A DNA stretch of 9,617 nt from Lachnospiraceae bacterium UBA1066 (lineage in GTDB: Bacteria; Bacillota; Clostridia; Lachnospirales; Lachnospiraceae), in contig DCDB01000160.1 in NCBI GenBank assembly GCA_002316215.1, positions 1-9,617 on the forward strand, given 5' to 3'. The notes beneath the pieces are model-generated. The model worked only from the letters and a program-made list of their open reading frames with translations. It searched no databases and was not told the origin of the DNA. This document shows positions 1 through 6,076 of the stretch, one piece after another (the stretch's first letter is position 1; each line of letters begins with the position of its first letter). The translations under genes were made by a program, and so were the position numbers.

Positions 1-268
1 GCAGATAGTCGTACATATTGCCGTTACCATCCGGATTTGTAACGTCAAGAGAAAGGGTGTCCCCTGCTGCATGGTATTCGCAACCGATGCAGTCACCATC
101 GCATTTCCATGCATAGCGGTATGGACACAGGCACCTGCCGTGATCTTGTTCCTTGTGACGGATGCGGTCGGCTTCCTTATAGAAAGCGTCGTGCTGTTCT
201 TTTGAGATGGGAACCTTTTCGCCGGTGCTACGGATGAAGATGAAATACTGTTTTTCTTCTTTTGACAT
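1..268 (-). CDS. Sigma-factor-like regulator of a conjugative element, N-terminal part (runs off the left edge)
   Basis: Reading leftward from ATG at 268 gives 89 codons beginning MSKEEKQYFIFIRSTGEKVP, with no stop before the window edge. A ribosome site AGGAGGA (complement of 276-282) lies 7 nt upstream of the ATG and fixes the start. Residues 46-66 form a Cys-rich cluster (C46, C48, C56, C60, C63, H66) that could bind a metal, followed by an AGDTLSLD segment. From memory this matches the N-terminus of small sigma-70/HTH-type regulators on Firmicute integrative conjugative elements; the DNA-binding C-terminus would lie outside the window. It diverges from the defence operon at 513 across a short intergenic gap. 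The call is good at family-resemblance level. Its regulatory target cannot be told from what is visible. Confidence 0.6.
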   Translation of the reverse strand, partial: MSKEEKQYFIFIRSTGEKVPISKEQHDAFYKEADRIRHKEQDHGRCLCPYRYAWKCDGDCIGCEYHAAGDTLSLDVTNPDGNGNMYDYL

Positions 269-354
269 AAATTTTTCCTCCTGTGATTTGCTGTTTGTGA
301 GCAATCGCAGGGGAAAAATTCATAGCTCGTTCATCGTTTGTCCGTATTTGCAGA

Positions 355-383
355 TTGATTTTTACAGACTATTTCGATATAAT
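355..383 (+). promoter_or_regulatory. Sigma-A-type promoter for the defence operon
   Basis: TTGATT at 355-360 (4 of 6 to TTGACA) is followed after exactly 17 bp by a perfect TATAAT at 378-383. Transcription would start near 390. It points at the first gene of the plus-strand run, and I saw no comparable promoter before the later, tightly packed genes. Confidence 0.6.
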
Positions 384-512
384 GGGAATTAGTATGAAGC
401 ACTTGGAATTAACACGAACCACGGAACCCATATATCGAGCCGATGCTAGAAGACACTTAGCCCCTGTGATTACTTCACAAGAGCTATCCAATCGTTCGGT
501 AGGTCGGCTGCT
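384..512 (+). other. Leader region, no convincing gene
   Basis: About 120 nt lie between the predicted transcription start and the first start codon of gene A. An open frame beginning ATG at 394 runs to a TGA at 565-567. It has no ribosome site inside the predicted transcript and its end overlaps gene A in another frame, so I do not call it. I saw no riboswitch-like or strong terminator-like structure. Confidence 0.4.
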
Positions 513-1499
513 ATGGTTCCTAAGGTTACTAAGGTTCAACTTGAAAATTTGGAGAGAAAAACAGTGACAACAGATGAAAAACCACGGCTTTGTGGTGGCA
601 CCTTCTTTGTTCTGGTTCTTCAGGCACTGAAGCAGCGTGTCAAATCGAGGCAGCACTATAAGGGCGAGAGAGATGGTCTCTCAGATCCGGAAGTTTTGAT
701 AGGGCTGATCAAAGTAATCAATCCTGAGTATCAGGAGCCAAGAGAAGGAGCCCTTAAGGGAAAAACAAACGACTTCAAATCCTGTAAGACCTCAACTGGT
801 CAGTATCTGCCGTTTGGCGAGACGCCGGAGGTTGAGACTTTTGATTTGCGGGTCAAGAATGAATATCAGGACGCGCTGGGAGCGATGGCGAGGTTTGCTG
901 CTCTTTTCCTTGAGACCGGTACGAAAGTTCAGAAGGACGTACGCCTCGTGAAAGCGCTGATTGATCTGATCCAGCAGGATGACAGCATCCAGCCGGATGA
1001 TGAGTTCTATATCGATGAAAATGGTGGGAAAATAAAAAAGACCGCGCTTGGCGGTCTTCAAAAGATATGCCTTCCAGCATTCCTACTGGGGGTTTGGCAC
1101 TATGTGGTTATAAATAGAAAGGATAATAGCGTAGGACGTGACACCTACGATGAATGGTGTCCTGAAAAAGGTAGAGCTGCAAGAACATACTCAGGTGGTA
1201 TGGGTAAAAATATCGCTACTAAAATTGATGTATATATGCCACAAAATATGAATTCGAGAAAAAAACCTACAAGTGATGAAGAAGAGGATCAGGTGTTTGA
1301 CTTCGGAGATGAAGATAAGGAAGAAAATCAAACTTATGATTTCGGTGATAAAGATGAGGGGAAAACACCACCTCCGACAACACAGAATATTTTTAATCCA
1401 TTGATTATTCAGCAGTCTGGAGCAAACAGTACCGTCATTCCAAATTACGGGACGATCAATCTTGACCTTAGCAAGAAAGGCGACGGTGATAATGAGTGA
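513..1499 (+). CDS. Protein A: unrecognised conserved-looking protein with C-terminal beta-prone motif
   Basis: 328 aa if started at ATG 513. The N-terminal two thirds (about residues 19-240) look like one globular domain, with TDEKPRLCGG, GLSDPEVLIGLIKVINPEY, GKTNDFKSCK, LPAFLLGVWHYVVINRKDNS and a W/C-containing DEWCPEKG. From memory, similar unnamed proteins occur in gut Clostridia; I know no function. Residues about 245-290 are an acidic, proline-ending linker with a repeated [FY]DFGDxD. Residues 298-319 carry a motif shared with the next protein (SGANSTVIPNYGTINLDL). Start choice: ATG 513 has only a weak upstream AGG, whereas in-frame GTG 564 has GGAGAG at 551-556 with a 7-nt spacer and would give 311 aa. 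The stop overlaps the next gene by 8 nt, implying coupled expression. No membrane segment or catalytic motif recognised. Confidence 0.8.
   Translation: MVPKVTKVQLENLERKTVTTDEKPRLCGGTFFVLVLQALKQRVKSRQHYKGERDGLSDPEVLIGLIKVINPEYQEPREGALKGKTNDFKSCKTSTGQYLPFGETPEVETFDLRVKNEYQDALGAMARFAALFLETGTKVQKDVRLVKALIDLIQQDDSIQPDDEFYIDENGGKIKKTALGGLQKICLPAFLLGVWHYVVINRKDNSVGRDTYDEWCPEKGRAARTYSGGMGKNIATKIDVYMPQNMNSRKKPTSDEEEDQVFDFGDEDKEENQTYDFGDKDEGKTPPPTTQNIFNPLIIQQSGANSTVIPNYGTINLDLSKKGDGDNE
551..566 (+). promoter_or_regulatory. Alternative ribosome site and GTG start inside gene A
   Basis: GGAGAG at 551-556 lies 7 nt before an in-frame GTG at 564-566, a better signal than the one before ATG 513. The codons between 513 and 563 (MVPKVTKVQLENLERKT) read like real coding sequence, so either start is possible. 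Confidence 0.4.
1031..1058 (-). terminator. Terminator-like hairpin on the minus strand, inside gene A
   Basis: A perfect 8-bp stem, AAGACCGC (1038-1045) and GCGGTCTT (1051-1058), encloses the 5-nt loop GCTTG. On the minus strand the stem is followed by TTTTATTTT (complement of 1031-1037 and flanking bases), the classic intrinsic-terminator layout. On the plus strand the tail is CAAAAG, so it should not stop the operon. It would block antisense transcripts. It lies in coding sequence for IKKTALGGLQK, so chance is possible. Confidence 0.4.
1404..1469 (+). other. Shared motif, copy 1 (C-terminus of protein A)
   Basis: Encodes residues 298-319 of protein A, including SGANSTVIPNYGTINLDL: short, rich in N, G and S, with alternating hydrophobics. 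It follows an acidic/proline linker and ends 9 residues before the C-terminus. Nine of ten residues in the IPNYGTIN core and its SG lead match the copy at 1549-1614 or are conservative changes. Confidence 0.7.
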
Positions 1500-2142
1500 C
1501 GAAATTAAAGTGATTTCTGCATCGCTGTCTCCTTCTACCGGTCAGCCGCAATACACTCAGAGCGGCAAAGATGCTGTGATGATACCGAATTACGGCACCA
1601 TAAACATGCAGGTCACGCAGCAGACAGTTTCAATGCCATATTTTGGAGGAAATATTTATGTTCCTCCGAGAGTGGATCGCGAATACTACAATATTTTTGT
1701 CCTGGCTGGAGAAGAGTTTGACAGGCCATATGTCAAGGTTCCTCGTGATCGTTCTTTGAATGAATGTATGACGGAGGAGACGATGGTAAAATTCTCATCA
1801 CTGACAGAAGAAAATCGTACACAGATAAAGACCATGCCGTCACTCTTTATGGCCGAGAATAATAAATATGGAAAAGCGGATGCAAGTCAAAATGTGATTT
1901 ACGGGTTCATACCCGATATCAAGGTATACGACAATTATGTGAAAGCTTATTTTTGTGGCTATAGACTTGATGTTCCGCAGTGGAGGCTTAACGAATTGCT
2001 GGATGAACTTCAGCTCGTAGGAGACAACAGATTTAATGAAATGAACAGGACTCACTGGTCGATAAAACGCTGCGATTTAATACAGGAACTTCTCGAAGCA
2101 GGAGTTCAGATACCGGTATTTACTATTGGAGATTCACACTGA
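1492..2142 (+). CDS. Protein B: unrecognised protein with N-terminal motif shared with protein A
   Basis: 216 aa from ATG 1492, which overlaps the end of gene A by 8 nt; AGAAAGG at 1474-1480 is a plausible ribosome site. Residues 24-41 (SGKDAVMIPNYGTINMQV) repeat the C-terminal motif of protein A. After a short linker, a domain of about 160 residues follows (about 55-212) with YYNIFVLAGEEF, PRDRSLNE, YGFIPDIKVYDNYVKAYF and a C-terminal helical part, RLNELLDELQLVG...FNEMNRTHWSIKRCDLIQELLEAG. I have the impression that the NRTHWxIKxxDL signature recurs in bacterial conflict-related proteins, but I cannot name the family. No obvious nuclease, NADase or ATPase motif, signal peptide or membrane helix. 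It could be an effector or an adaptor for A. Confidence 0.8.
   Translation: MSDEIKVISASLSPSTGQPQYTQSGKDAVMIPNYGTINMQVTQQTVSMPYFGGNIYVPPRVDREYYNIFVLAGEEFDRPYVKVPRDRSLNECMTEETMVKFSSLTEENRTQIKTMPSLFMAENNKYGKADASQNVIYGFIPDIKVYDNYVKAYFCGYRLDVPQWRLNELLDELQLVGDNRFNEMNRTHWSIKRCDLIQELLEAGVQIPVFTIGDSH
1549..1614 (+). other. Shared motif, copy 2 (N-terminus of protein B)
   Basis: Encodes residues 20-41 of protein B, including SGKDAVMIPNYGTINMQV. Compared with copy 1, the codons for identical residues mostly differ at the third base or more (TCT/AGC, GGA/GGC, CCA/CCG, GGG/GGC, ACG/ACC, ATC/ATA, AAT/AAC). This argues for protein-level selection, not a recent DNA duplication. Confidence 0.7.
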
Positions 2143-2158
2143 AGTGATGGAGGAAATC

Positions 2159-2371
2159 ATGAGTAACGAATTAGAAAGCACTGCAGCAGAAGCAATGCCG
2201 GAAAAATGGGTTAATCTTGAAGATATCGCAGATCATCTGAGTGTCAGTACAGATACAGTTAGAAACTGGATCAAGGATGGTAAGCTGCCGTTTTATAAAG
2301 CTGGCAAACGGTATAAATTCAAGATTTCTGAAGTAGATGCTTGGCTCCGGGATGGAAAGATTTCGGATTGA
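2159..2371 (+). CDS. Excisionase/MerR-type helix-turn-helix protein
   Basis: 70 aa from ATG 2159, preceded by GGAGGA at 2149-2154 (4-nt spacer) and starting 16 nt after gene B. Residues 17-63 are a typical HTH_17/excisionase-family domain: WVNLEDIADHLSVSTDTVRNW forms the helix-turn-helix, KDGKLPFYKAGKRYKF the wing, and KISEVDAWL the closing helix. Proteins of this size and type are often encoded immediately upstream of restriction-modification or phage-defence genes in Firmicutes, where they probably act as controllers; a true recombination directionality factor is less likely because no integrase is in view. It is probably cytoplasmic and dimeric. The target is unknown; the repeats at 4716-4757 are one candidate site. 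Confidence 0.85.
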   Translation: MSNELESTAAEAMPEKWVNLEDIADHLSVSTDTVRNWIKDGKLPFYKAGKRYKFKISEVDAWLRDGKISD

Positions 2372-2408
2372 ACAATATTGAGAACTCTATAGAAGGAGGC
2401 GATTTATT

Positions 2409-4706
2409 ATGACTGAAAAGATGACGTCTTCAATAAAACTGATAAAACTTGATACTGCCACCTTTCATGGAGAGAAGGTAGATCCGACGTATGTAAATTT
2501 ATTTTTCGGGAAGAACGGAGCCGGAAAGAGCACACTTGCCGATGCGTTCAGGCACCCGGAGTGCCTCGACTGGGAGACAGGTGTCAATCCTGCGGACTAT
2601 ACAATTCTTGTGTACGATCAGAACTTCATAACTCGCAATCTCGCAGACTATGGAGACCTGAAAGGAGTATTCACGTTAAGTGAAGAAAATGCCGAAACCA
2701 GAAGGCGGATCGATGAAAAGATCGAAGAGAGAAAAACAGTAGTGTCCGATGGTAAGCAGGCTGCGGAAGACCGTGATAAGAAAAACGGTGAGCTGAAACC
2801 GCTGCGGGATGCATTCGAATCTACATGCTGGAACACGACTGACGATATCAGAAAAAGTTTTGACCAGACCCAGAACGGAAAGAAAAAGAAGCTGCAATTT
2901 GCAGATGAGGTTTTGGCCGGTCACCATGCTGCTGTCGAGCATAAGAAAGAGGATATTCAGAAATTATACGAGATCGCTTATGACCCGGATGCTCGAAAAT
3001 ACCCGCTGTTCAAAAAGTCAACGGATCTTGAAGGCGAATATGCCCTTTCCGGAGTCAGTTACCTTGGCGAAGAGGTTACGAGCCGTAGCGAAACTCAGTT
3101 TGCAAAATTCATGAAGGCACTGAACGCAACGGAGTGGGTTAAAAAAGGGCACGCAAATTATATTGGCCACACTGAAGGAAAGTGCCCATTTTGCCAAGGA
3201 AAGTTGCCGGATACATTTGAAACAGATATAGCGCAGGCCTTTGATGAAGGCTACCAGAAAGCACTCGATGCGCTGGAAAAGCTGGAAACGGAATACACTG
3301 CTAAGATGTCAGCGCTGATTGAATTGTTTAATAATAATCTCTCAGTTGTATTTCCAAAGGTGGAGACGGCAGATTATGAAAAGCTGGTTGCTCAGCTCGA
3401 AACTCTTATTACTGAAAACGAGCAGCTGATAGCTAAGAAGCGCACAACTCCGGGTGAGCTGGTTGAGTTAAAGGATACAGATACCATTATTGCAGAGCTT
3501 GACGATGCGATTACCGAGATTAACAAAACTATTCAGGGCAACAACGAAATAGTTGACACAAAACCTGATAAGCAACTGGAATGCTTCAACATGGTGTGGG
3601 AGGAGATCGCCTTCCTGCTAAAAGATGATGTTGCGGCTTATAAAAAGAGCAAGGCAGATATTGAAGCGGAAGCAAAGAGACTGGATGGTAGGGTCAAAAC
3701 ACTTCAGGGAGAGTATAGAAAGCTATCCGGCGAGATCAACACGCTCAATGCCAGTGTGATAAATACAGCTGCCACGGTTGATAGCATCAATGCACATCTG
3801 AAAGATTCAGGATTTGAGGGCTTTACTCTTCATGAAAAAGAGGGCGTGAAAGGAACCTATGAGGTTATTCGTGAAGACGGACGGGTGGCTGATCACCTCA
3901 GCGAAGGTGAGAGAAACTTCATTGCGTTCCTATACTTTTATCACGTTGTACGAGGAAGCCAATCAGAGACGGATTCTGGGAAGGATAAGATTGTAATTAT
4001 AGACGATCCTGTTTCCAGCATGGACTCCAGTGCCCTGTTCATAGTAAGCGCTCTTGTGCGTGAAATGATCGGGGTTTGCAGCAATAACGTAAGCGGCGCA
4101 GCCGTCAGAGGGAACGGTACTGAATACGAAGGAAAGTATATCCAGCAGCTGTTTATACTGACGCATAATGCTTTCTTCCACAGGGAGATCACGTATAACC
4201 AGGTGAGCCATTACCGGTATGTTTCCTTCTTTAAGGTAAACAAGAAGAATAACGTATCGACAGTAGAAAAATGTGTCAAAGAGGCCACTAAGGTTTCTGA
4301 GAAAGACCGGAATTACAACCCGGTACAGAATTCCTATAATGCGCTTTGGCGTGAGTACGAGACACTGGATTCCCCGATCCCGTTGATGAACGTGATCAGG
4401 AGGATTCTTGAATATTACTTCATCCAGCTATGTGCAGTCGATAACAATGTGTTGAGCACGACCGTTCTGGAAGCTGTTAAGAAAAAAATAACTGAAGACG
4501 CTGGTGGCGGAGTTCCAGATTATACAAAGTATCATCTGGCGCAGGCGATGCTCTCTTACATCAACAGGTCGGATGCATTTAATGATGGCATGCATTTTGT
4601 GGATGAGAGTATAGACTGTGATCAGTACAGGGATGTGTTCCGCACGATATTTGACGTGATGGGGCACGGGCAACACTTTAAGAGAATGATATCTGAAGCG
4701 GATTGA
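2409..4706 (+). CDS. RloC/PrrC-like AAA_13 ATPase, probable anticodon nuclease
   Basis: 765 aa from ATG 2409, with AAGGAGG at 2393-2399. It is an SMC/ABC-type split ATPase: Walker A GKNGAGKS (34-41), long charged helices likely to form a coiled coil (about 95-470) interrupted by a CPFC zinc-hook-like pair (C259, C262), ABC signature LSEGER (497-502), Walker B IVIIDDP (528-534), D-loop SSMD (536-539) and switch His586 in LTHN. Beyond the ATPase, about 600-765 is a helical tail with R664-x3-E668 (in RRILEYYF) and downstream His729, H753 and H756. PrrC and RloC carry an Arg-x3-Glu...His nuclease triad after the same ATPase core, and RloC adds a zinc hook. Family members cleave tRNA anticodons when a linked restriction system fails or DNA is damaged. 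The gene is intact although the adjacent methylase is broken. AAA_13 membership is firm; nuclease activity is inferred. Confidence 0.8.
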   Translation: MTEKMTSSIKLIKLDTATFHGEKVDPTYVNLFFGKNGAGKSTLADAFRHPECLDWETGVNPADYTILVYDQNFITRNLADYGDLKGVFTLSEENAETRRRIDEKIEERKTVVSDGKQAAEDRDKKNGELKPLRDAFESTCWNTTDDIRKSFDQTQNGKKKKLQFADEVLAGHHAAVEHKKEDIQKLYEIAYDPDARKYPLFKKSTDLEGEYALSGVSYLGEEVTSRSETQFAKFMKALNATEWVKKGHANYIGHTEGKCPFCQGKLPDTFETDIAQAFDEGYQKALDALEKLETEYTAKMSALIELFNNNLSVVFPKVETADYEKLVAQLETLITENEQLIAKKRTTPGELVELKDTDTIIAELDDAITEINKTIQGNNEIVDTKPDKQLECFNMVWEEIAFLLKDDVAAYKKSKADIEAEAKRLDGRVKTLQGEYRKLSGEINTLNASVINTAATVDSINAHLKDSGFEGFTLHEKEGVKGTYEVIREDGRVADHLSEGERNFIAFLYFYHVVRGSQSETDSGKDKIVIIDDPVSSMDSSALFIVSALVREMIGVCSNNVSGAAVRGNGTEYEGKYIQQLFILTHNAFFHREITYNQVSHYRYVSFFKVNKKNNVSTVEKCVKEATKVSEKDRNYNPVQNSYNALWREYETLDSPIPLMNVIRRILEYYFIQLCAVDNNVLSTTVLEAVKKKITEDAGGGVPDYTKYHLAQAMLSYINRSDAFNDGMHFVDESIDCDQYRDVFRTIFDVMGHGQHFKRMISEAD

Positions 4707-4715
4707 GTCCATATT

Positions 4716-4757
4716 ATAGGACACCCGTTTTGATAGGATAGAATTGGAAGGATAGGA
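4716..4757 (+). repeat. Three ATAGGA direct repeats before the first methylase gene
   Basis: ATAGGA occurs at 4716-4721, 4733-4738 and 4752-4757 (17- and 19-bp periods). The last two copies extend to GATAGGAT (4732-4739, 4751-4758). They fill the 57-bp gap between the ATPase gene and the methylase gene, the largest gap in the run. They could be operator sites for the small HTH protein, or partly degenerate ribosome-site sequence. Confidence 0.35.
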
Positions 4758-4763
4758 TGGCCT

Positions 4764-5501
4764 ATGGCAAAACAAGTAAAATCTCGGCAACGAGTCGCGG
4801 ATCACGGTGAAGTATTTACTGCTGAGCGCGAAGTGAACGCGATGCTGAATATGGTGAAACCAGAGACGGAGAGGGTTGACAGTCGGTTTCTGGAACCAGC
4901 CTGTGGCGATGGTAATTTTCTTAGCGAAATTCTTCGTAGGAAGCTGGAAGCAGCCAAAAAAAGAGCCATACCGCCAAGAAGGAAAAAACCTCTACCTCTT
5001 GAATTTGAGAAGCAATCGGTAATAGCGGTAGCCAGTATATATGGAGTTGATCTTCTCATTGATAATGTTATTACATGCCGGAATCGATTGTATGAGATCT
5101 GGGACAAGGAATATACAGAAATATGCAAGAAAGAAGTCAATGAAGACTGTCAAGAAGCAGTGAGATTTATTCTTAGTAGAAATATTGTGTGCGGCAATGC
5201 CCTCAGTATGAAAGAGGTCGATGAAAACGGAAATGATACAGCTGAGCCGATTGTTTTTTCAGAGTGGGCGTTTGTAACCGGAAATAATATGCAGCGGAAG
5301 GACTACCGATTCGACAAACTGCTTGCTGGAGAGTATGAGCCCGATCCGGGCGCTAAAAAAAAGAAGAGAAAAAGTGTAGAAAACGAAGTCGGACAGATGA
5401 ATTTGCTCGACTTCCTACCAGAAGAAAAACCGAGTGATGAAGGAGAGTTCTTGACCTCCTACATTGCAAATTATAGGAGGGTGCAAGATCATGGCGAATA
5501 A
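4764..5501 (+). CDS. SAM-dependent DNA methyltransferase-like protein lacking the NPPY motif
   Basis: 245 aa from ATG 4764. The N-terminus resembles Eco57I-type adenine methylases: HGEVFTAEREVNAML (14-28) is akin to the usual VFTP region, FLEPACGDGNF (42-52) is SAM-binding motif I, YGVDLLIDNV (about 94-103) carries the motif II acidic residue, and NIVCGNAL lies in the motif III position. No D/N/S-PP-Y/F motif follows, so it is unlikely to transfer methyl groups alone. A basic stretch (KKKKRK, coded by an A8 run at 5355-5362) precedes QMNLLDF (211-217), which resembles a sliding-clamp-binding peptide. It overlaps the next methylase by 11 nt. It may be the non-catalytic partner of a two-chain methylase, or a modified-DNA sensor. 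Fold call good, role inferred. Confidence 0.75.
   Translation: MAKQVKSRQRVADHGEVFTAEREVNAMLNMVKPETERVDSRFLEPACGDGNFLSEILRRKLEAAKKRAIPPRRKKPLPLEFEKQSVIAVASIYGVDLLIDNVITCRNRLYEIWDKEYTEICKKEVNEDCQEAVRFILSRNIVCGNALSMKEVDENGNDTAEPIVFSEWAFVTGNNMQRKDYRFDKLLAGEYEPDPGAKKKKRKSVENEVGQMNLLDFLPEEKPSDEGEFLTSYIANYRRVQDHGE
5475..5481 (+). promoter_or_regulatory. Ribosome site fixing the start of the second methylase
   Basis: AGGAGGG lies 9 nt before ATG 5491 and inside the end of the preceding gene. It favours ATG 5491 over the TTG at 5464. Confidence 0.75.
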
Positions 5502-6075
5502 TTTGTTTAACACAATTTACAATCCGGACGTTCTGTCATGCATAGCAAATCTGTCAAACGATGAGGTCTTCACGCCTCCAGAAGTTGCAAATGCTATGTT
5601 AGACATGCTTCCGCAGGAATTGTTTGAAGATCCAAATGCAACATTTCTTGATCCTGGTTGTAAAAGCGGAGTTTTTCTTAGAGAAATTGCTAAGCGGCTG
5701 CTTAAAGGACTGGAACCTCTTTATCCAGATCTTCAGGAGCGAACAGATCATATTTTTAAGAAGCAGCTTTATGGAATCTCAATTACAGAGCTTACAGCGC
5801 TTCTGTCAAGAAGAAGCTTGTACTGCTCAAAAACTGCAAATGGGAATTATGCAGTAACCCATTTTGACACAGTTGATGGGAATATTCGATTTAAAATAAT
5901 ACAGCATCGGTTTCAGAATGGAAGATGTGTATTCTGCGGTGCATCAGAGTCGGAATACGGCAAAGAAAAGCGCGGAGATGATCTTGAAACTCATGCTTAT
6001 GAGCTTATTCACACAACGCATCCGGAGGAAATATTCAAAATGAAATTTGATGTAATAATTGGAAACCCGCCTTGA
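5491..6075 (+). pseudogene. Eco57I-type adenine DNA methylase, truncated at the NPPY motif
   Basis: The 194-aa product starts MANNLFN and has the N-terminal half of an Eco57I-like N6-adenine methylase: EVFTPPEVANAM (25-36), motif I FLDPGCKSGVF (52-62), YGISITELTALL as motif II, a C-x2-C pair (146, 149) in an inserted segment, and FDVIIGNPP as motif IV. The protein stops exactly after NPP, so the aromatic residue of NPPY and everything after it (remaining catalytic motifs and target recognition, normally several hundred residues) are missing. The following DNA reads directly into helicase sequence in another frame. It would normally methylate adenine for self-protection, probably together with the upstream NPPY-less partner. 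As written it should be inactive. A chimeric assembly could also explain the break. Confidence 0.75.
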
Positions 6076-6076
6076 T
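6068..6076. other. Breakpoint 1: methylase fused to helicase
   Basis: Methylase coding ends at CCGCCT/TGA; helicase coding in the +1-shifted frame begins CTT GAT GAG TTT GAT (LDEFDLN) with no intergenic bases. The shared CCTT-like bases allow a short-homology deletion. The missing DNA should have held the methylase C-terminus and the helicase N-terminus. Confidence 0.65.

Noticed and set aside
520..536. CTAAGGTT direct repeat, 9 bp apart
   Set aside because: In-frame and explained by the coded KVTKV; too short to claim regulatory meaning.
394..567. Small open frame starting MKHLELTRTT whose TGA overlaps the GTG start candidate of gene A
   Set aside because: Its start lies within a few bases of the predicted transcription start with no ribosome site, and its C-terminal third is the shifted frame of plausible gene A coding. 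It does not resemble a known leader peptide.
4707..4724. GTCC-ATATTATA-GGAC as a terminator after the ATPase gene
   Set aside because: The stem is only 4 bp with an 8-nt loop and no following T-run.
5355..5362. A8 run in the first methylase as a phase-variation switch
   Set aside because: The run is short and codes for lysines in a basic stretch; the frame is open and nothing else suggests slippage.
6059..6075. TTG 6059 as a real start for the helicase
   Set aside because: It lies inside the methylase NPP codons, lacks a ribosome site, and the protein would lack the first motor domain.
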